The position numbers and the translations under genes were made by a program. Shown here one piece after another: positions 9,833-23,200 of a DNA stretch of 64,000 bases. Every line of letters begins with the position of its first letter. Positions within the stretch are counted from its first letter, which is position 1. The stretch lies in assembly GCA_036852015.1 (NCBI GenBank), contig JAANDG010000059.1, forward strand, positions 248,001 through 312,000. The letters are read 5' to 3'. This stretch comes from Pelodera strongyloides (taxonomy: Eukaryota; Nematoda; Chromadorea; Rhabditida; Rhabditidae). The notes below the pieces were generated by a model. That model saw only the letters and a program-made list of their open reading frames with translations, did no database searches and was not told the DNA's origin.

Positions 9833-11661
9833 AGGGACAGGCCCATCAAAGTAAACCTATATTTACGATACGTTCATAGTGACTATCAAGCATTTTTATT
9901 ACAATACCAGTCGGCTACCGCCGCCTGAGGCGTCTTTCCAATATTCGCTGATGGTCGCTATGTTTCACTGGGCTATATCTATAAGTAGAGGCAACTCTTT
10001 CTCGCAAGAATAGTTTCCTGGGGAAAGAACTTAGTTTCTGTTGACTATATTTCTCCTAAATTGTCTGCAACTTGCTCTACTCTAGGGCATCGAAAAAATT
10101 GCCAAAGCCTAAAAGCAGCTTAATATCGCGTGGCTGATACGCCGCAATGTTTCTCTGGGCTATATAAGTTAGGAGGAAACATTTCTATCCAAAGAGTCTC
10201 CAGTCTTTTTCTTTTTGAAACCCATACCAATATTGAACACGGGTTAGAACTTAGTTTCTGTTGACTATATTCCTCCTAAATTGTCTGCAACTTGCTGGAC
10301 TCTACCTCTACAATATCGAAAAAATTTCAAATCCTAAAAAAAGGAATGTGCCTGGATGATACGTCGCAATGTTTCGCTGGGCTATATAAGTTAGAAGCAA
10401 ACATTTGTCTGAAGGAAATGGTTTCACTTTTGCTATGAAACCTACACCAATATCAAACACGGGGATATAACTTAGTTTCTGTTGACTATATTCCTCCTAA
10501 ATAAGGACCGGCGCCACGGGGAACATCAAGTTGAGCACACATCGATGCCATTGACAGGGAATTATTATAATTGCGAATATGCTTCTTGAATTGCATGGAA
10601 CAGGGTTCTCGGCCTACTTGCCGCACAATCGCTCGAACGATACCCCGCAAGCATTCTGTATATGGCAGCCTTTGTAGCGTTCACTGGGCGTTCCGCAGTG
10701 GAGGTGCCCTGCAGTGGGTGTTCTTTGAACTCTATCGCTCGGCATGTACTCCGCGCCCTTGGTGTACATGCAAACTTTTGTGTGGTGCTCATGTGAGCGC
10801 TCCATAATGGCGTTGCACAGCAAGTGGATGTTCCTTGAACATTATCGCTCGGCCGATACTCCGCTTCCTTGAGTATAATGCAACATTTTGTGTGGCATTC
10901 GTGTGAGCCATCCGCAATGGCGTTGGTGAGTATATGCAGTCTGCGAGTGCGTATAGCTCAGGGCTGGATTCTCGTAGGTTGCTCAAGGTGAGGATAATCT
11001 CACGTTGAGAGGCAATATGGAAAATTTTTGTAAAATAAGAGTAAATAAAGCATTAGACGAAAAAGCGTGTTTTCAAAATTGGTCGTTCTTTGAGTTTTGT
11101 GCCGTGAGTGTTCTTTGAACCCTTTGTGCCGCAGAAACGCCCGAACGATACACCACACATATTCCACATATGCAGCCTTTTTTAGACGTTTGTGAGAGGG
11201 GCGCTCGGGAAGTGAGATGGCTCAGTGCACGGGAACGTGAACTACTGAACCAATCCTACAACCTGAGCGTAACGCACATCATCCAAACGTACACTCAAAC
11301 AAACGCACAAACAAACAAACAAAGCTCCCAACTTTATATAATAAGATATACAAGCTAAATTTCACATTTATTTGCCATAGAAAGCTTTTTTCCGATGCGC
11401 TCAGCTTAAATGTATACCGTAAAGCCGCAAATATCCTTGTCGTCAATGCAAATTTATCGTGAAATTATAATGCGATTAAAATTTGCATATATAGCTTTGA
11501 AATCTGCAGTTTTATGGTATACATATGCGTTGAGCGCATTGGAAAAAAGTTGTCTATGGCGAATAATGGTGAAATTTAGTTTGTATATATTGTAATAAAA
11601 ATGCTTGATAGTCATTATGAACGTATCGTAAATATAGGTTTATTTTGATGGGCCTGTCCCT
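9833..11661. mobile_element. TTAA MITE (AGGGACAGGCCC) carrying a nested Helitron
   Basis: TTAA at 9829-9832 and 11662-11665 flank AGGGACAGGCCCATCAAA and TTTTGATGGGCCTGTCCCT. The arms continue for about 75 bp (ATATTTACGATACGTTCAT and its complement). Without the Helitron at 9907-11346 the MITE is about 389 bp. Confidence 0.75.
9907..11346 (-). mobile_element. Full-length nonautonomous Helitron
   Basis: Minus-strand start TCTTATTATATAAAGTTGGG at 11346; end with hairpin CGCCTCAGGCGGCGG and CTGG at 9910-9907; flanking A and T as expected. The interior has about 110-bp direct subrepeats (around CTATCGCTCGGC) and three copies of TTAGTTTCTGTTGACTATAT. No Rep/helicase coding sequence is present. A near-identical plus-strand copy lies at 58452-59913. 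Confidence 0.8.
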
Positions 11662-11770
11662 TTAACACAAACGTAGGAATATTTCATATAAATATGCGCA
11701 CTTCGCTTCATATAAATATGCACAATTATCGTTTATTAGAATGCCGCCTCAGGCGGTGATAGCCGTCTGG

Positions 11771-12439
11771 TTGCCGCCAATAAATCTTATCGTGTAACTG
11801 TCGCGTTTTACAATTGAACTGGTGATAATAATTTATTTCCAGTTGCATCGATTCTTTCAGTTGATAAAGGGTGATAATACTGTAAATGGAAAATCAAAGA
11901 AAAGAGAAAGTACTAAAGCCACTAAAGCCATATCACAAATCGCATAAAGTCCGTAAATTCGATTGACAATAAATCTTATCGGTGTAACTTGTCGCGTTTT
12001 AGAACTGAACGGGTCATACATATCAAAAATAGCATAAAATCACTGAATTCGATATTACAAGAAGTTAAACAGGCCGTTTAATTACAGGTTAATATTATTT
12101 CACCGAAAGTTAACAAGGCTGGATTTTTTCAGGGACTTAAAGGGAGAGGCCCACGAGAAAAAAGAGTTCTTCAATTTACTTGCACAGAATGTCCGGAATT
12201 TATTGATCAACATGTAACATAAACATCAACAGTGGTGAAATGTTTCAAAGAAATGCATGAAGCAAAACTGTTCGCTACAGTTTACCATTACCGACAAAAC
12301 TGTTACCATTACCTACACATTAATTACAAAACTGTTACCATTACCTACAATTACTTTGTAATAAATTTTTATTATAAAATAAATTTTAATATTTATGATT
12401 CAACAGCACAACTTAAAATATAAATCCAGAAGAAAAACC
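11771..12439. other. Intergenic DNA, no gene seen
   Basis: AT-rich sequence with a local direct repeat (AATCTTATCG-TGTAACT at about 11784 and 11970). A solitary AGGGAGAGGCCCACGAG MITE-like end follows TTAA at about 12132. No coding frame is supported. Confidence 0.5.
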
Positions 12440-12705
12440 AGCATTTCCAGATGCAAAAAAACTACCATGGCCGGAATTGAATCTTTGGGTAGCCAACCTT
12501 GTAGTCCGACGCTCTATCCACTGAGCCAATTGAGATGGAAACTTGTGTCCTTCTAACTGCTTATAAGGAACGGTTATGCGTAATTGTTTGATAATTACGT
12601 CTGGCACGTTTTGAGTGCGCCATCTTTAATAGAATTTAATTTTCTGCAACTTTTGCATTACAACTTTTCTTAATTCAGATATGAACCTAGGCATTTCCCT
12701 TGTAA
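12440..12705 (-). repeat. SINE-like repeat with tRNA-like core
   Basis: The minus strand reads TTGGCTCAGTGGATAGAGCG followed by TTCAATTCC, a good A-box and weak B-box spacing. The whole block is homologous to 2620-2900 on the plus strand, including the upstream ACGCATAACC-TTCCTTATAAG. It is probably tRNA-derived. Confidence 0.55.
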
Positions 12706-12714
12706 GACGAGGAT

Positions 12715-13480
12715 GCGGCATATTTCACGACCGATTTTTCAAACCACGCGCAAACTGGGCGCTGGCTGGGCGAAATATTATTAGTGGCGCAGAAGGAACC
12801 TGGCCCAGACGGGCGCTGTCGGCGTGCGCGATTTTGGTGCGCGGCGAACACTGAGAGCCGATGAGTTGCGCGCCGCACCATTTCGGGAAACAAAATGCGC
12901 GCCGCAAAGGAATGGGAAACAAAATGCGCGCGGAATAGAAATGGCGCGCAAAGTGTTTCCCGAAAAGGTGCGGAAATGGTGCGGGGCGCAACTTGCGCCC
13001 CGCACCATTTCCGCACCTTTTCGGCAACGTTTTTAAAGCGCTCGGAGGATCTGCCGTAAGTGCAGTTGTTGTACTAATATTTTTCCGCAAGCACAGATCT
13101 CACATGTGTTGTGTAGCCGAGTGGTCTAAGGCGCTGTTAAGAGAAAGTATCTAACAAGAGTGTAGGGTTCGCATCCAACACGCTGCTTTCTTTTTGCATT
13201 TGCTACTTTTCCCGCACCGTTTCCGCACCTTTTCGGCAACTGTTTGGGGGTGTTTCCCGCAACAGGTTGGGGGTGTTTCCCGCACCAAAACGGCAACCAG
13301 AGACGGTGAAAAAACTTTTGCGGCGCGCATCAAATTCTTTTGCGGGAAACACCCCCAAACTGTTGCCGCGCGCAACTCTTGAGTTTCGTTGAAGCCTGGC
13401 GAAGTCCTTTTTTCGCCGCACCACAAATTTCTCCGCGACGCACTCGCCGAGTTTCGCGTTGGGGCCGTCCCCCTCTTTAA
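12715..13480. repeat. GC-rich short-word foldback (GCGGAAA) with tRNA-like core
   Basis: Built from repeated GCGCGCC, GGTGCGG and TTTCCCGCA words and their complements, including a tight palindrome GGTGCGGGGCGCAA/TTGCGCCCCGCACC at about 12978-13008. A tRNA-like core at 13105-13180 has TAGCCGAGTGGTCTAAGGC and GGGTTCGCATCC. Long frames here are low-complexity shadows of the palindromes. Confidence 0.5.
13105..13182 (+). tRNA. tRNA-Leu-like sequence, probably decayed
   Basis: The D-arm GCCGAGTGGTCTAAGGC and T-loop GGTTCGCATCC are recognisable, and an inner acceptor pairing TGTGT/ACACG is possible. A TGTTA/TAACA stem would close a 12-nt loop, too long for a normal anticodon loop. It shares its A-box with the core of the 6.0-6.5 kb element. 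Confidence 0.3.
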
Positions 13481-14254
13481 CACCGTATCAATGTTCCTAT
13501 TACCGTACAATATCTAACCAGAACCAAACGAAAGTAATAAAAACGTATTTATTCAAGTAATAGTATAAATAACACTGGAAAGAACCAAATTACGCTGAAC
13601 GAAGAAAAACAAGAATAAAAAAAAACTACACAAATTATGGTTACAAAATAATAATGCATACGGATGTCAAATTATGTTGTCAACGACGAGACATAAGTCG
13701 TACCCTTATTTCAAAGCAATAAAGCAATATAAAACGTCAACTGGGCCACGATTAAGAAACGGAAGAAACCGAGAATAAATAAACGATTAGAATAATAGTG
13801 GTTGTAGCGTTAGCGTCAATGGCACGAAAACTTATGCTATGTTACTGCGTGTTTCAATTCACCATATACAAACCATAAGCTATGTTCCCTGAAGCTCATA
13901 TTCCATCTACATAGGCAATAAATCTGTGAAACGCATTACTCCATTACTCCATCAACTTGAACCATGTAGTACTGAGAATTGATCAGCAAATGAGCATACC
14001 ACAAGAAATGCAAAACTCGGCCAGATATGCTAAAGATATGCAAATAATCGTAGCATACGTATTTTCAGCAAAATTTGTCTCACATAGCTCACGACTTTAC
14101 TTGCTCACCAACTTTGAATGTTGAGCAATTAGAGCTATTTTTAATTGTTTTGCGTGTTTCTGTTTGGTATTACCTCACCGTATCCGCAATAATCCATGCC
14201 GACTGTATTGTTTACCGCTGAAATTTAGCCGATTCAAGTAAAATACACATTTCG
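13481..14254. promoter_or_regulatory. Upstream region of first type 1 gene
   Basis: No coding sequence is seen. An octamer ATGCAAAT lies at 14038-14045, about 210 bp before the start codon. The second type 1 gene has the same octamer at 36562-36569, about 160 bp before its start. The octamer is a classic POU-factor site, but the word is also common in local repeats. Confidence 0.3.
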
Positions 14255-17200
14255 ATGGGGGTTCTTCTCGCGCTACTTCTGGCAGTTTTGTGTGACGGAC
14301 TGACCGCGACGTCAGCGTCGGCACCGACTTTCTATGGTATGTTCTTTAAAGGGATAGGTTCACCTCGAATTGCACCTTTTTTTATAATTTATGTTGATAG
14401 TATGATCTATGACGGTCAAAATGCGAAAATTGCAGTAAATTTCCTTTGCTCCCGTAGTAGGAAAGCGTGCTCAAAAAAAGCTAAACTACCTCGAATCTAT
14501 AAAACAATTGGAATACCGCAGCCATGGTAAGTCATGGCAGCCATGGTGTCCAGCTTCAAAGGCTGAACACTACTCACACTTTATTTTACTAGAGGGGAGG
14601 AGGGTGGTAATTTATCCTAAATTCAGGCACTTTCCATCTTTTGCCCGGAACGCTTAAAAGTTTTACAGTATGCATAAAGTGCTGATTTGCAGATGTTCGT
14701 TGCGACACGTCGAATGCTCCCAACCTAAGGATGATGTCCAAGTTAGAGATTGACGCCGACCAATACACTAACCATGGGATCACTTGGTGTGCGGAGAAAA
14801 CTTACCCTGAACCCGAGCTACTGTCGACCGACGACTGGGTAATTTCTGGCTATCCAACATCTATAGTTACATCTCTCCTTTTTCAAATCATGTTGCAAAC
14901 CAAACGTCCGGCGTTCGCTACAGTCATAATTTCGCATTGTGCGAGGAAGTGTCATCAACCAAATCCAATTTTAACTTGCTGATTAAATGAGCTGGACATT
15001 GAACTCAAATGAACTTAAAGCTAGCTTAAAGGGAATATGTATGCCCTTTTTGAAGTTAAGCTGTAGTAATAGAATATGTGTTCCTCATTAAGGAAACAAC
15101 AACAAAAATTGTTAAAAGTTTCCCATTTAAAAGAAAATGATTTTCAAAGTTCACTTTTTCCATAGTAAACGCGTTTACTGACACCCTGACTTACACGGCA
15201 GTTCTGATGGAGCAAATTTCTACTTTGTATGCGAATATCGGCAAATAGCAAGATTCAATATGCAGGGCATGCAAATTCGAATTTACATATTCAGTCGCCT
15301 ACTTAAATTCATGTCTGGTGTGGAAACTCCAGTTTCGCAGTTGTTTTGCACATTGTGAGTGCCTACGTATTCCCTTTAAAAATGCCACAATTTGCGACAA
15401 TCGAGCCGTCTCTCACCTCAATGTGAGGCTGGCGTGGGTTACTGTTACTGTGTTATAGTCCAAAAAAGTTTCGCACTAGCCTAAATATGGCGGCATAGCG
15501 TGCCTTTACCTTGCTAACCTATTTAATTACGTGTAGATTAAATCGTATGCTGAAATAGAAAAGGTACGGTACCAATGACACTTAAAAGCATTTTACACCA
15601 ATAATTCACACAAAAGCAAACATTATTAAAGGATCGCAGTCACTACAAATTCGTATTTTTTTATTCGCTTTTCATTAAATATTCAAATATGTGAAGAAAA
15701 CTACGATTCCAGCACCAAAGTACAGTAAAACGAACTCAGGGAGATAAATCCCTTTGTATGAGTTTTACTAGTATACCGTAGAATATGATTGCCCGTATAG
15801 AGTTTCAGAATAAATACCCTGTGGTGATAAACCACGCGCCAGGTGTAACACTGCATGCTGTTCACTCTCCAAGTACCCCTGGCAATTGCATATATGCAGC
15901 GGCGACGGTCATTTACCAAAACCCATTTTCATTGATTTCTCTCCCTGAGTTCGCTTTTATGTGACTGCATATTGTTTTATAAATCTTCTTGCATCTAATA
16001 AAAATCGAATAAAAAAGTTGAATTTGAAGTGACTGCCTTCCTTTAAGAAAACATTAGAACGCTGCTCATTACAAGCAATATGCATCAAACGGATCCTGAA
16101 TTTAGAGAGTGAGCAACATTTACAACGAAAACAGACAAGTACAAGCAAAAATCCTATAGGAACCAAATACAAAAAAAACACTAAAAATCGCTATTACAAC
16201 TGCAATCATAAATTTGTCTACAATGACACGGCAACAATTTTTTTTTACAAAATTAAGCAAAACACTTATTTTTTTTGGCTGAGAGTGCTCTAGCACTTAC
16301 CAAACTAGTAAACTGCGGAACAATTTCTGGTTAGATCAAGCAAGTAGTCTAGTCACGGAGAAGGTGAAAGTGTTATAATAAGAACTACGGAAGTCGAGTA
16401 CGGTAATGTCGGTAATATGGCGATGTAGCGATACTCTCAACGTCTCAACACCTTTCATATTGACTTAGATAATAGTGAATCCGGTAATATGGACTATGGT
16501 AATATGGACTTACCATTTAGAGCAAGATCGGTAATAACAACATAAGTAATGAGCACAAGGATTAGGGATCTTAATCGGATCGGTCTTATTTTGGGAAGAC
16601 GGCCATAATTCAGCAGGCGGCCAGGCGGCCTTAGAAGAGGAACAGACGGCCTTGTTCTTTTTTCGGATTTTGTTTTCAGATATGCCACCAACGATGATAA
16701 ACTCATGAACAAGTTGATTGTGTCTGTACATGCCCCTCGCGATTGTTTAAATGAGCGAATAGTGCGTGACAAATGACGTCGTGACGTGTTACAGTATATT
16801 CTTAATGGTTCGCGTTGAATTTGAAGAGAGTGTGCGACAAGGCCAAAGGAGGGCTCAGGCAATGGCATAATATGAAGAACTGCGTAAATATGACGAAAAA
16901 ATGAAAAAAAAAACATAAGCCCGCCTGTTCCTCCCGCCTCTTGTGCTTAAAGCGAAATACCGGCCGGTTTTTGAAACGCACAGTAGACTGGTTCTTACGT
17001 GTTTATGCCAATTTGCTCGAATTGCTATTATAATTTATGGTCGTTTGCATAAGCTACGCTAGATAAGAATGTCGGTGTAGCATTTCAAAAACAAGCCGGT
17101 ATTTGGTATTTCGCTTTAAGGCCGCCTGTAAAATTACTATAAGGCCGCCTATTCCTTCCCTAGGACCGCCTATTCTGGGATAGAGCCCAGAAATGTGCCT

Positions 17201-20200
17201 AGCATGATTCCGATTGCTTAAGTGGAGAGAGAGATAGAGAGAGATAGAGCGAAAGTAGGGCCCCTAGTATAATTTTCAAATGATTATAGTGAACTGCATT
17301 TAAAAATCAAAGCAAATAATGGCTAGTTTTGAAACATTTTGAATACTATATTCTCATCATGTAGGCGTGCGCTTTTTAATATGTATTCAGTTACCTACTG
17401 TAAAAAAGGGGAATGTAGCGTCCAGTATATGTTTCAAAAAAAAAAAAACGGCTGTTACACCGCATACAGCACTACAAACACAAAAACACATGCAACAAAA
17501 AGGCTAAGAAATGTGAGTATACTATGTACAAACTGATGCTAGTGACTGAGCCTATCAAGTGTCAGCATTGTCCATACCGATGTCGTTCGTTCGCTCTAAA
17601 CTTCACGAGCTTCGCTTCGCTTCACGTTCATGCTGCTTCAGACAACACGAGTACGCGAGTCCCTCCTTCGTCATTTTCTGATGCTTCTGAAAGACTTCAC
17701 ATAATTATTGTGCTTCGTGAGACCGGCATACGTTAATTTACAATAATGATACGTCACCCAATAAGCCTTACATTTTTACATATAATATTATGAACTTTTC
17801 AGAGGATACACGTTTTAGGATGAACACCCACTTACGGGAAAAGCTGACAAAACAATATAATCTTGACGTCAAATAGCTGGGAATCACGGGAAGGGTACTT
17901 TGGCTTTGAAATGATCTCGCGTATTCATGTTTATATTTCTCGCGACGCCATTATACTGATAAAACACCACGATGGTGTCCGTGTCGGGCACAAAAAAAGG
18001 AATATGTTACAGCGGCGGGGTGAACCACCTCTAGCTAGATGAGGCGCGGATGTGCGCTATAAGGGAGATACGGAAGGTGAGCCACATGCGCGCCATCACG
18101 ACGCTGCATGTGCGCAACCGCAACGCTGAATGCGGGTCTCAGCTACGCCACATGTGTGCCTCAGATCAGATCAGGTATGAAACACGTGCGCCAAGGATGA
18201 CGTACATGCTCTTGGCGCTCCCGCCACGTACTTGAATTTGAATTTCGCAAAATATCTAGCAAATGGGACTCATATAACACCAATATTGCAACAATAATAT
18301 TCAGTGATTAACCATCGAAGTAATGTGAAAGCTGGATTCTCCAAAACACTTCTTTTGGTGAATTAACATATGAACTGAACGCACCTATACTGTACAATTA
18401 CAATCCAAAATCCTTTGTGCGCGTTTGCGGTGTGTTCCTTTCAGCTTGCGCAGTTCCGTTATTGTAGATAATACGAACGTACCTGAAAGAGACAATATAC
18501 GAAAGTTAAACTAGGCCCTACCGAATGTAAACAGCAATAGTGACATATCCGGGCAAGTGGTGGAACCCAACATTTGGTGGAACCCACATTCTCAATGACA
18601 ATAAGTTGATCAGAATCACTGAGACTTGAGAGACAGAATAGCACATAGACAAGAGCCGCGGCTAGTTACAATTTGGGAAACAAACTGGGCATATCAAACA
18701 CTACACTATGAATAAGGGAATTTAATCCAACACAAAATAGTAACAGATAACATCAGCCTTTCTTCCATCCATTAGGTCAATAACACCACTCAATAGTATT
18801 GGCAAAGCTCTCTTTTGCAGAACTTCCTGATCTCCTCGTTAAAGCAAATGCTCAATGAGACCAACGGACTGGAGCTCTCGTGCAAAAACTTCCCCCAGGT
18901 TCGTTACTTTTTCTCTTCTTTGTTCATAAAGTTGCCTTCATGAGTACTATTATTAGCACCAATAGTGAAAGTACAGACGGCCACCAATGAAAAGAAAGTT
19001 TTACATGAAAACAACCGGCCAATTGTCAAGCTTGTTATCCGATACAGACAACAACCTTACTACTACAAATTCTGAAGGTTCTGAAGGTGAAGGAATAAAG
19101 GAAATTTAATTACCCCCTAAAAATTTCAGTATGTGGAACACATGCACGTGTATCTACAAAACGAGGACAGTCACTTCGAGGGGGATTGCGAAGTAAGTTT
19201 TAGAATTATCTTTAAAGGGGATTTTTTGGTCTAGGAAAAAATTTAGGGTGGAAAGCGAAAAAAAGAGCGGTCGGATGAAACCTAAACTATGTAAGAGCTA
19301 TCGCGCTAACAAAGGATACATATATATAAACCGCTCTTTCTCTTTATGCCTATGTGCGTTTACTTGATGGGCTAGTGTGCACTTTTAACCTGATGCGTGA
19401 TGCATCATCAGCTCATTAGTGCATTTCAGTTTGCTAAACTACTGCCCTTAGCCCTAGCTTTAACACTTAACCTTTTTTAATACGACTATACTATAGTTTA
19501 AAAAAACCTACTAAAGGTGTTTGGTTTTATTAAAGTTTTTGTTAGCGTAGCTTTGGCAACACTGCCGCTGTCCCACTTAAAGTAGTGCAGTACTACTTTC
19601 CCGCACAGCAAAATAGTACGGGGATTGAATCCTCTTCATGTGGTTGTTTGCACCGACCGGGTGGTAAAACGGTACCACGTGAAAACGGGAAGGTTCTCTG
19701 ATGCTTTGATCAGAGCTGGCCACCCATTCTGTAATATTTAATACTACTGAAGTTAAAAAATCCTACTGTGTTTTAAATGTGTTTAAATGTGTTTTAACTC
19801 CAAAGACTTTGGTAGCGTCGCGTTCGCAATTTTGCCTATAACCTAAATTCCAAGTTAGAAAGACATGATTTGTATGGGGGACTGCCACGGCCCTATTGTT
19901 GAAGTACGGTAACCGTAACACGCCTTGACGCCTAATTAGTAAAATGGAATGGGTGAACACATTTGGTGCATTTGTTGGCCTCTTAGCTCTTACTATGATA
20001 TTTGTTTCCGAGCATTTCCCGCGCAAAAACCAGCTAGGTTATTACTAGTTTGCTACTCGGTTTTTAGTCGGAAAAAGCTCGGAAATCGGAAAACGAAAGT
20101 TTGTCGGGAAATGCTCGGAAAATCCGCGGGAAATGCTCGGAAACGGACAAACAGACGGCTCCCGAGCTCGGCCCGCCTATTTTCCGAGCTCGGCCCGAGA

Positions 20201-23200
20201 ACCTCAAAGTTTCCGAGCTTTTTCCGAGAATCTTCTCGGAGAATACTCGGAGAATCCGCGGAAAATCCTCGGAAACGCAAAGTTTCTCGGAAAATGCTCG
20301 GGATTCATTAACGGAGATAGTGACTATTACGCGACCCGCTTTCATCAAAACAAACGGGTAAGCAAGCAGTCCGAACCAGTCACCGGATCGGATGGTAAAG
20401 ACCATTTGGTAACGGGAAAACGACGGTTTTTCTGTCGCTTCAACAATGATTTGGTTTTCCTCTGTACATCCGAGAGAGGTAGGAGCTAGTAGCCGTAAGG
20501 GTAACTAACTATACTTTAAACGTTGTTAATATATTCTACTAATTGTAAAGCCAAACCTCAAACTGCAATTGCACTCCAACTGAATCATTAAAATTGCAAA
20601 TCAGAAATTAGAAACTCAGTGGGGTGGGGACAGTATTTTATAGGAAAAAAGTACAAAAAATAGTCATCCTTCAAGTACAGTATACGAGACCTGTACGTTC
20701 GTGACTACTGATACTGACTGGCTATGAAACATTGAAACTGTGAGTATTAGTAGGTGTAGTAGCTAACCCTAACGGTTATGTAGTGTCATTAGACGAGCAA
20801 TTGATAATACATTCAATAAGGGTGTATATGCTATAGGATTGATTGATTAAAGCTAAAATGTTGAATGCTGAATGAAAAATATCAGTTGTGATTAAATTAA
20901 AGTTGTCGTAGTTGGTTAAAGATAAAGTGTACAGGGTTATTCCAACCCAATCCGCAGAAACAGTGCACCGGGGCCCGGGCGCGGATCATTCCTAATTCCT
21001 GAAACCAAACGAGCTGACCTTTAAACTTCCCGCTTCCCGGTGGCCAATTTTGTCGGGAAGCCTATTTAGCTCCGCGGTTTTCTTCTTTAAGAAAAAAAGG
21101 CCCCGGGCTTCTTAAGTTTAATTTTGTTCAGAAAAACGCCCATTTAAGTGCAAAACAGAGAGATTAGAATCTCGACCCTAGGGAGTTATTAACAGGATCA
21201 TAGTTTATAGAAAAAATAGCGTCTAGCCATTCAGATAGGATGTCTTTATGCGAACACGAAAATAGACACTTGAAACTGCCTCAGTGCCTCGTATGAGACC
21301 TAGCATAGTACTTTGGAACAGATAGGTTCATCACCAGATAGAATCCTTAGTAAACAAGCATAGTACTTGCCTCGACAGAGTCAGATTGCCAGATAATAAG
21401 GAGAAGAAGAAGATACAAACAAATTATAGGGTTGAGTCTTAGTCAGCCCGAAAGTGTTAACAAAAAGCAAATGTGTGATTTTTCAACGTATGCAAACAAT
21501 AAAAAGTAAGCATTGGTTGCCTGCTTGCTTGGTGAAAGATTGAAGGCTGAAGATCGAAGTGTCGAAACTTGTCCAGTTGTAAATTCTTATTCTTGACGTA
21601 CCAGATATGTTACATTCACTTAAGGAAGCCTTCCAGCCTCCAGCAAATTATATATACTTAACCTCATTAAAATGTAAGGTAAAAATGCCTGAAAATACCC
21701 AACAAACTAAAAATTGACAATGTCATCGTCAAGTCAGACTCTTTCTGAAAATGAGCCAAAAGACTGATTTCGTCCAACAACATGATTCTCGAGCCAAGAA
21801 CTCTCTACGGCGGAACACAGACTGTTCGCAACCAAAGCGCGAGGAAGTGGCGAAATCTGTTGTACAGTCGTGGTCGTGCATGCACGATGGACTTTAATAG
21901 CCGCAGTATTCGAACCACGCTAATCTATGTGTCACCCGGTGCATTTTCTTCTTTTAGTGGGTGATCGACTTCTGTGCTGACTGTAACGGTTGCCCTCACG
22001 TATCGGACACGGTGTTCACTAGCTACAACTCGACCATCACGTGGGCCCTGCAAACTCCGGAAGATGGCATTTGCCAATACGACTGGGGATGGGAGAATGC
22101 TCGGGAGGTACACTGCTTGAGTTTTATCCCATTAAATCAATGAACAAAAGACCACTGTGTTTGTGGCAATGGAGCCTTGTTTTCCGGCATGTATTAGTCA
22201 ACACGATGCAGAAAGGCTGAGTAGACTTCTTGACGAATTCACTTGGAGGTTATTATGGCTTACTGCTCTAAATAACTTGCCCCTTGCTCCACCTATACTG
22301 ACCTCTGAAAGAAATGAGCGACAAATGCAACTCAAGTCACTTCAGGCAATGCGGCAGAACTTCAGCTGGTTCCACAAGCTTAGGCACTCCTGTGAGGAGT
22401 GCTGGAAGGACCAGTGCAACTCCGCCTACGCAATGGACCTCTACAAGTCCGTACTGTTGGATCTGGGGCAGAGCGAAGCGGCATGGAAAAAGCTCTGCTT
22501 TACTGCGAGGTACGCGCACAGAATTTAGAATTCTTTTCCTTGGCTCTGTTTCTCTCCTCCGTCATTTCAAGGATATGGCTATGGTCAGACATGAGTATCG
22601 AGTTTCGATTTTGTGATGCCATGGTATGCGTATCCTCGTTCTCGAGCGAAGACATGTCACCACAGAAAGTATGCTTCGTGTTTGTTCGGAATAGCTATAT
22701 TCGGAAACAACATGCATCTGAAATTGGTATGATTTCAGTTTGTATGGAGCGATGGGATCGCTGCATTTGCAGGATCGTTTTGGAAACTCCTGCTACTGGA
22801 CCGAGCAACTGCGGTGAGCATAGCTTCGAGTCAGCCGTATACTAGTTACTCGGATAAGTCAAGCGTACAACGTACAACACTCACATTGTTTTGGAAGTTC
22901 ATTAAGAAACTCCTTATTCTATCCGCCTCATTGCAGGGTGTTCGGTCATCATCAGTGGAAGAGCGACCTGTTCCATATTCTCTGGTTCAGCTGCACATTC
23001 GTCTTCTTGTTCATCTGGCCTTACAGTAAGCACCATTCTCATACATTTAGCCGTTTCAGTAACCGCCGGGTTATGATAACGACGATAATTACGATAATTA
23101 GCATCGCGACACATGTCCTGTGACCGAATTATATATCACTTGACACCGACTTAATGTGTTCCGCGTCTTTACAGACCTGTGCAACCCCTTCCGTGTTTCC

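Larger units (their letters stand above)
9688..11770 (+). mobile_element. Short Helitron split by a nested MITE
   Basis: An A|TCTTATTATATAAAG start lies at 9688 and a GCCGCCTCAGGCGG hairpin with terminal CTGG|T at 11767-11770, in the same orientation. Removing the TTAA MITE at 9833-11661 leaves about 250 bp, similar to the 262-bp Helitron at 8935-9196. That the two ends belong to one element is inference. Confidence 0.5.

Noticed and set aside
10565..10986. Cys-rich frames in both directions, also at 58848-59251
   Set aside because: They fall inside Helitron subrepeats, recur in mirror orientation and have no shared start or family.
12687..13510. Arg/Ala-rich frames up to 121 codons
   Set aside because: They lie in the GC-rich short-word palindromes and are present on both strands.
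22157..22845. Frames of 100-148 codons overlapping exons 5-7 of the type 1 gene
   Set aside because: They are other-frame shadows or read through introns; the spliced model explains the conserved parts in both duplicates.
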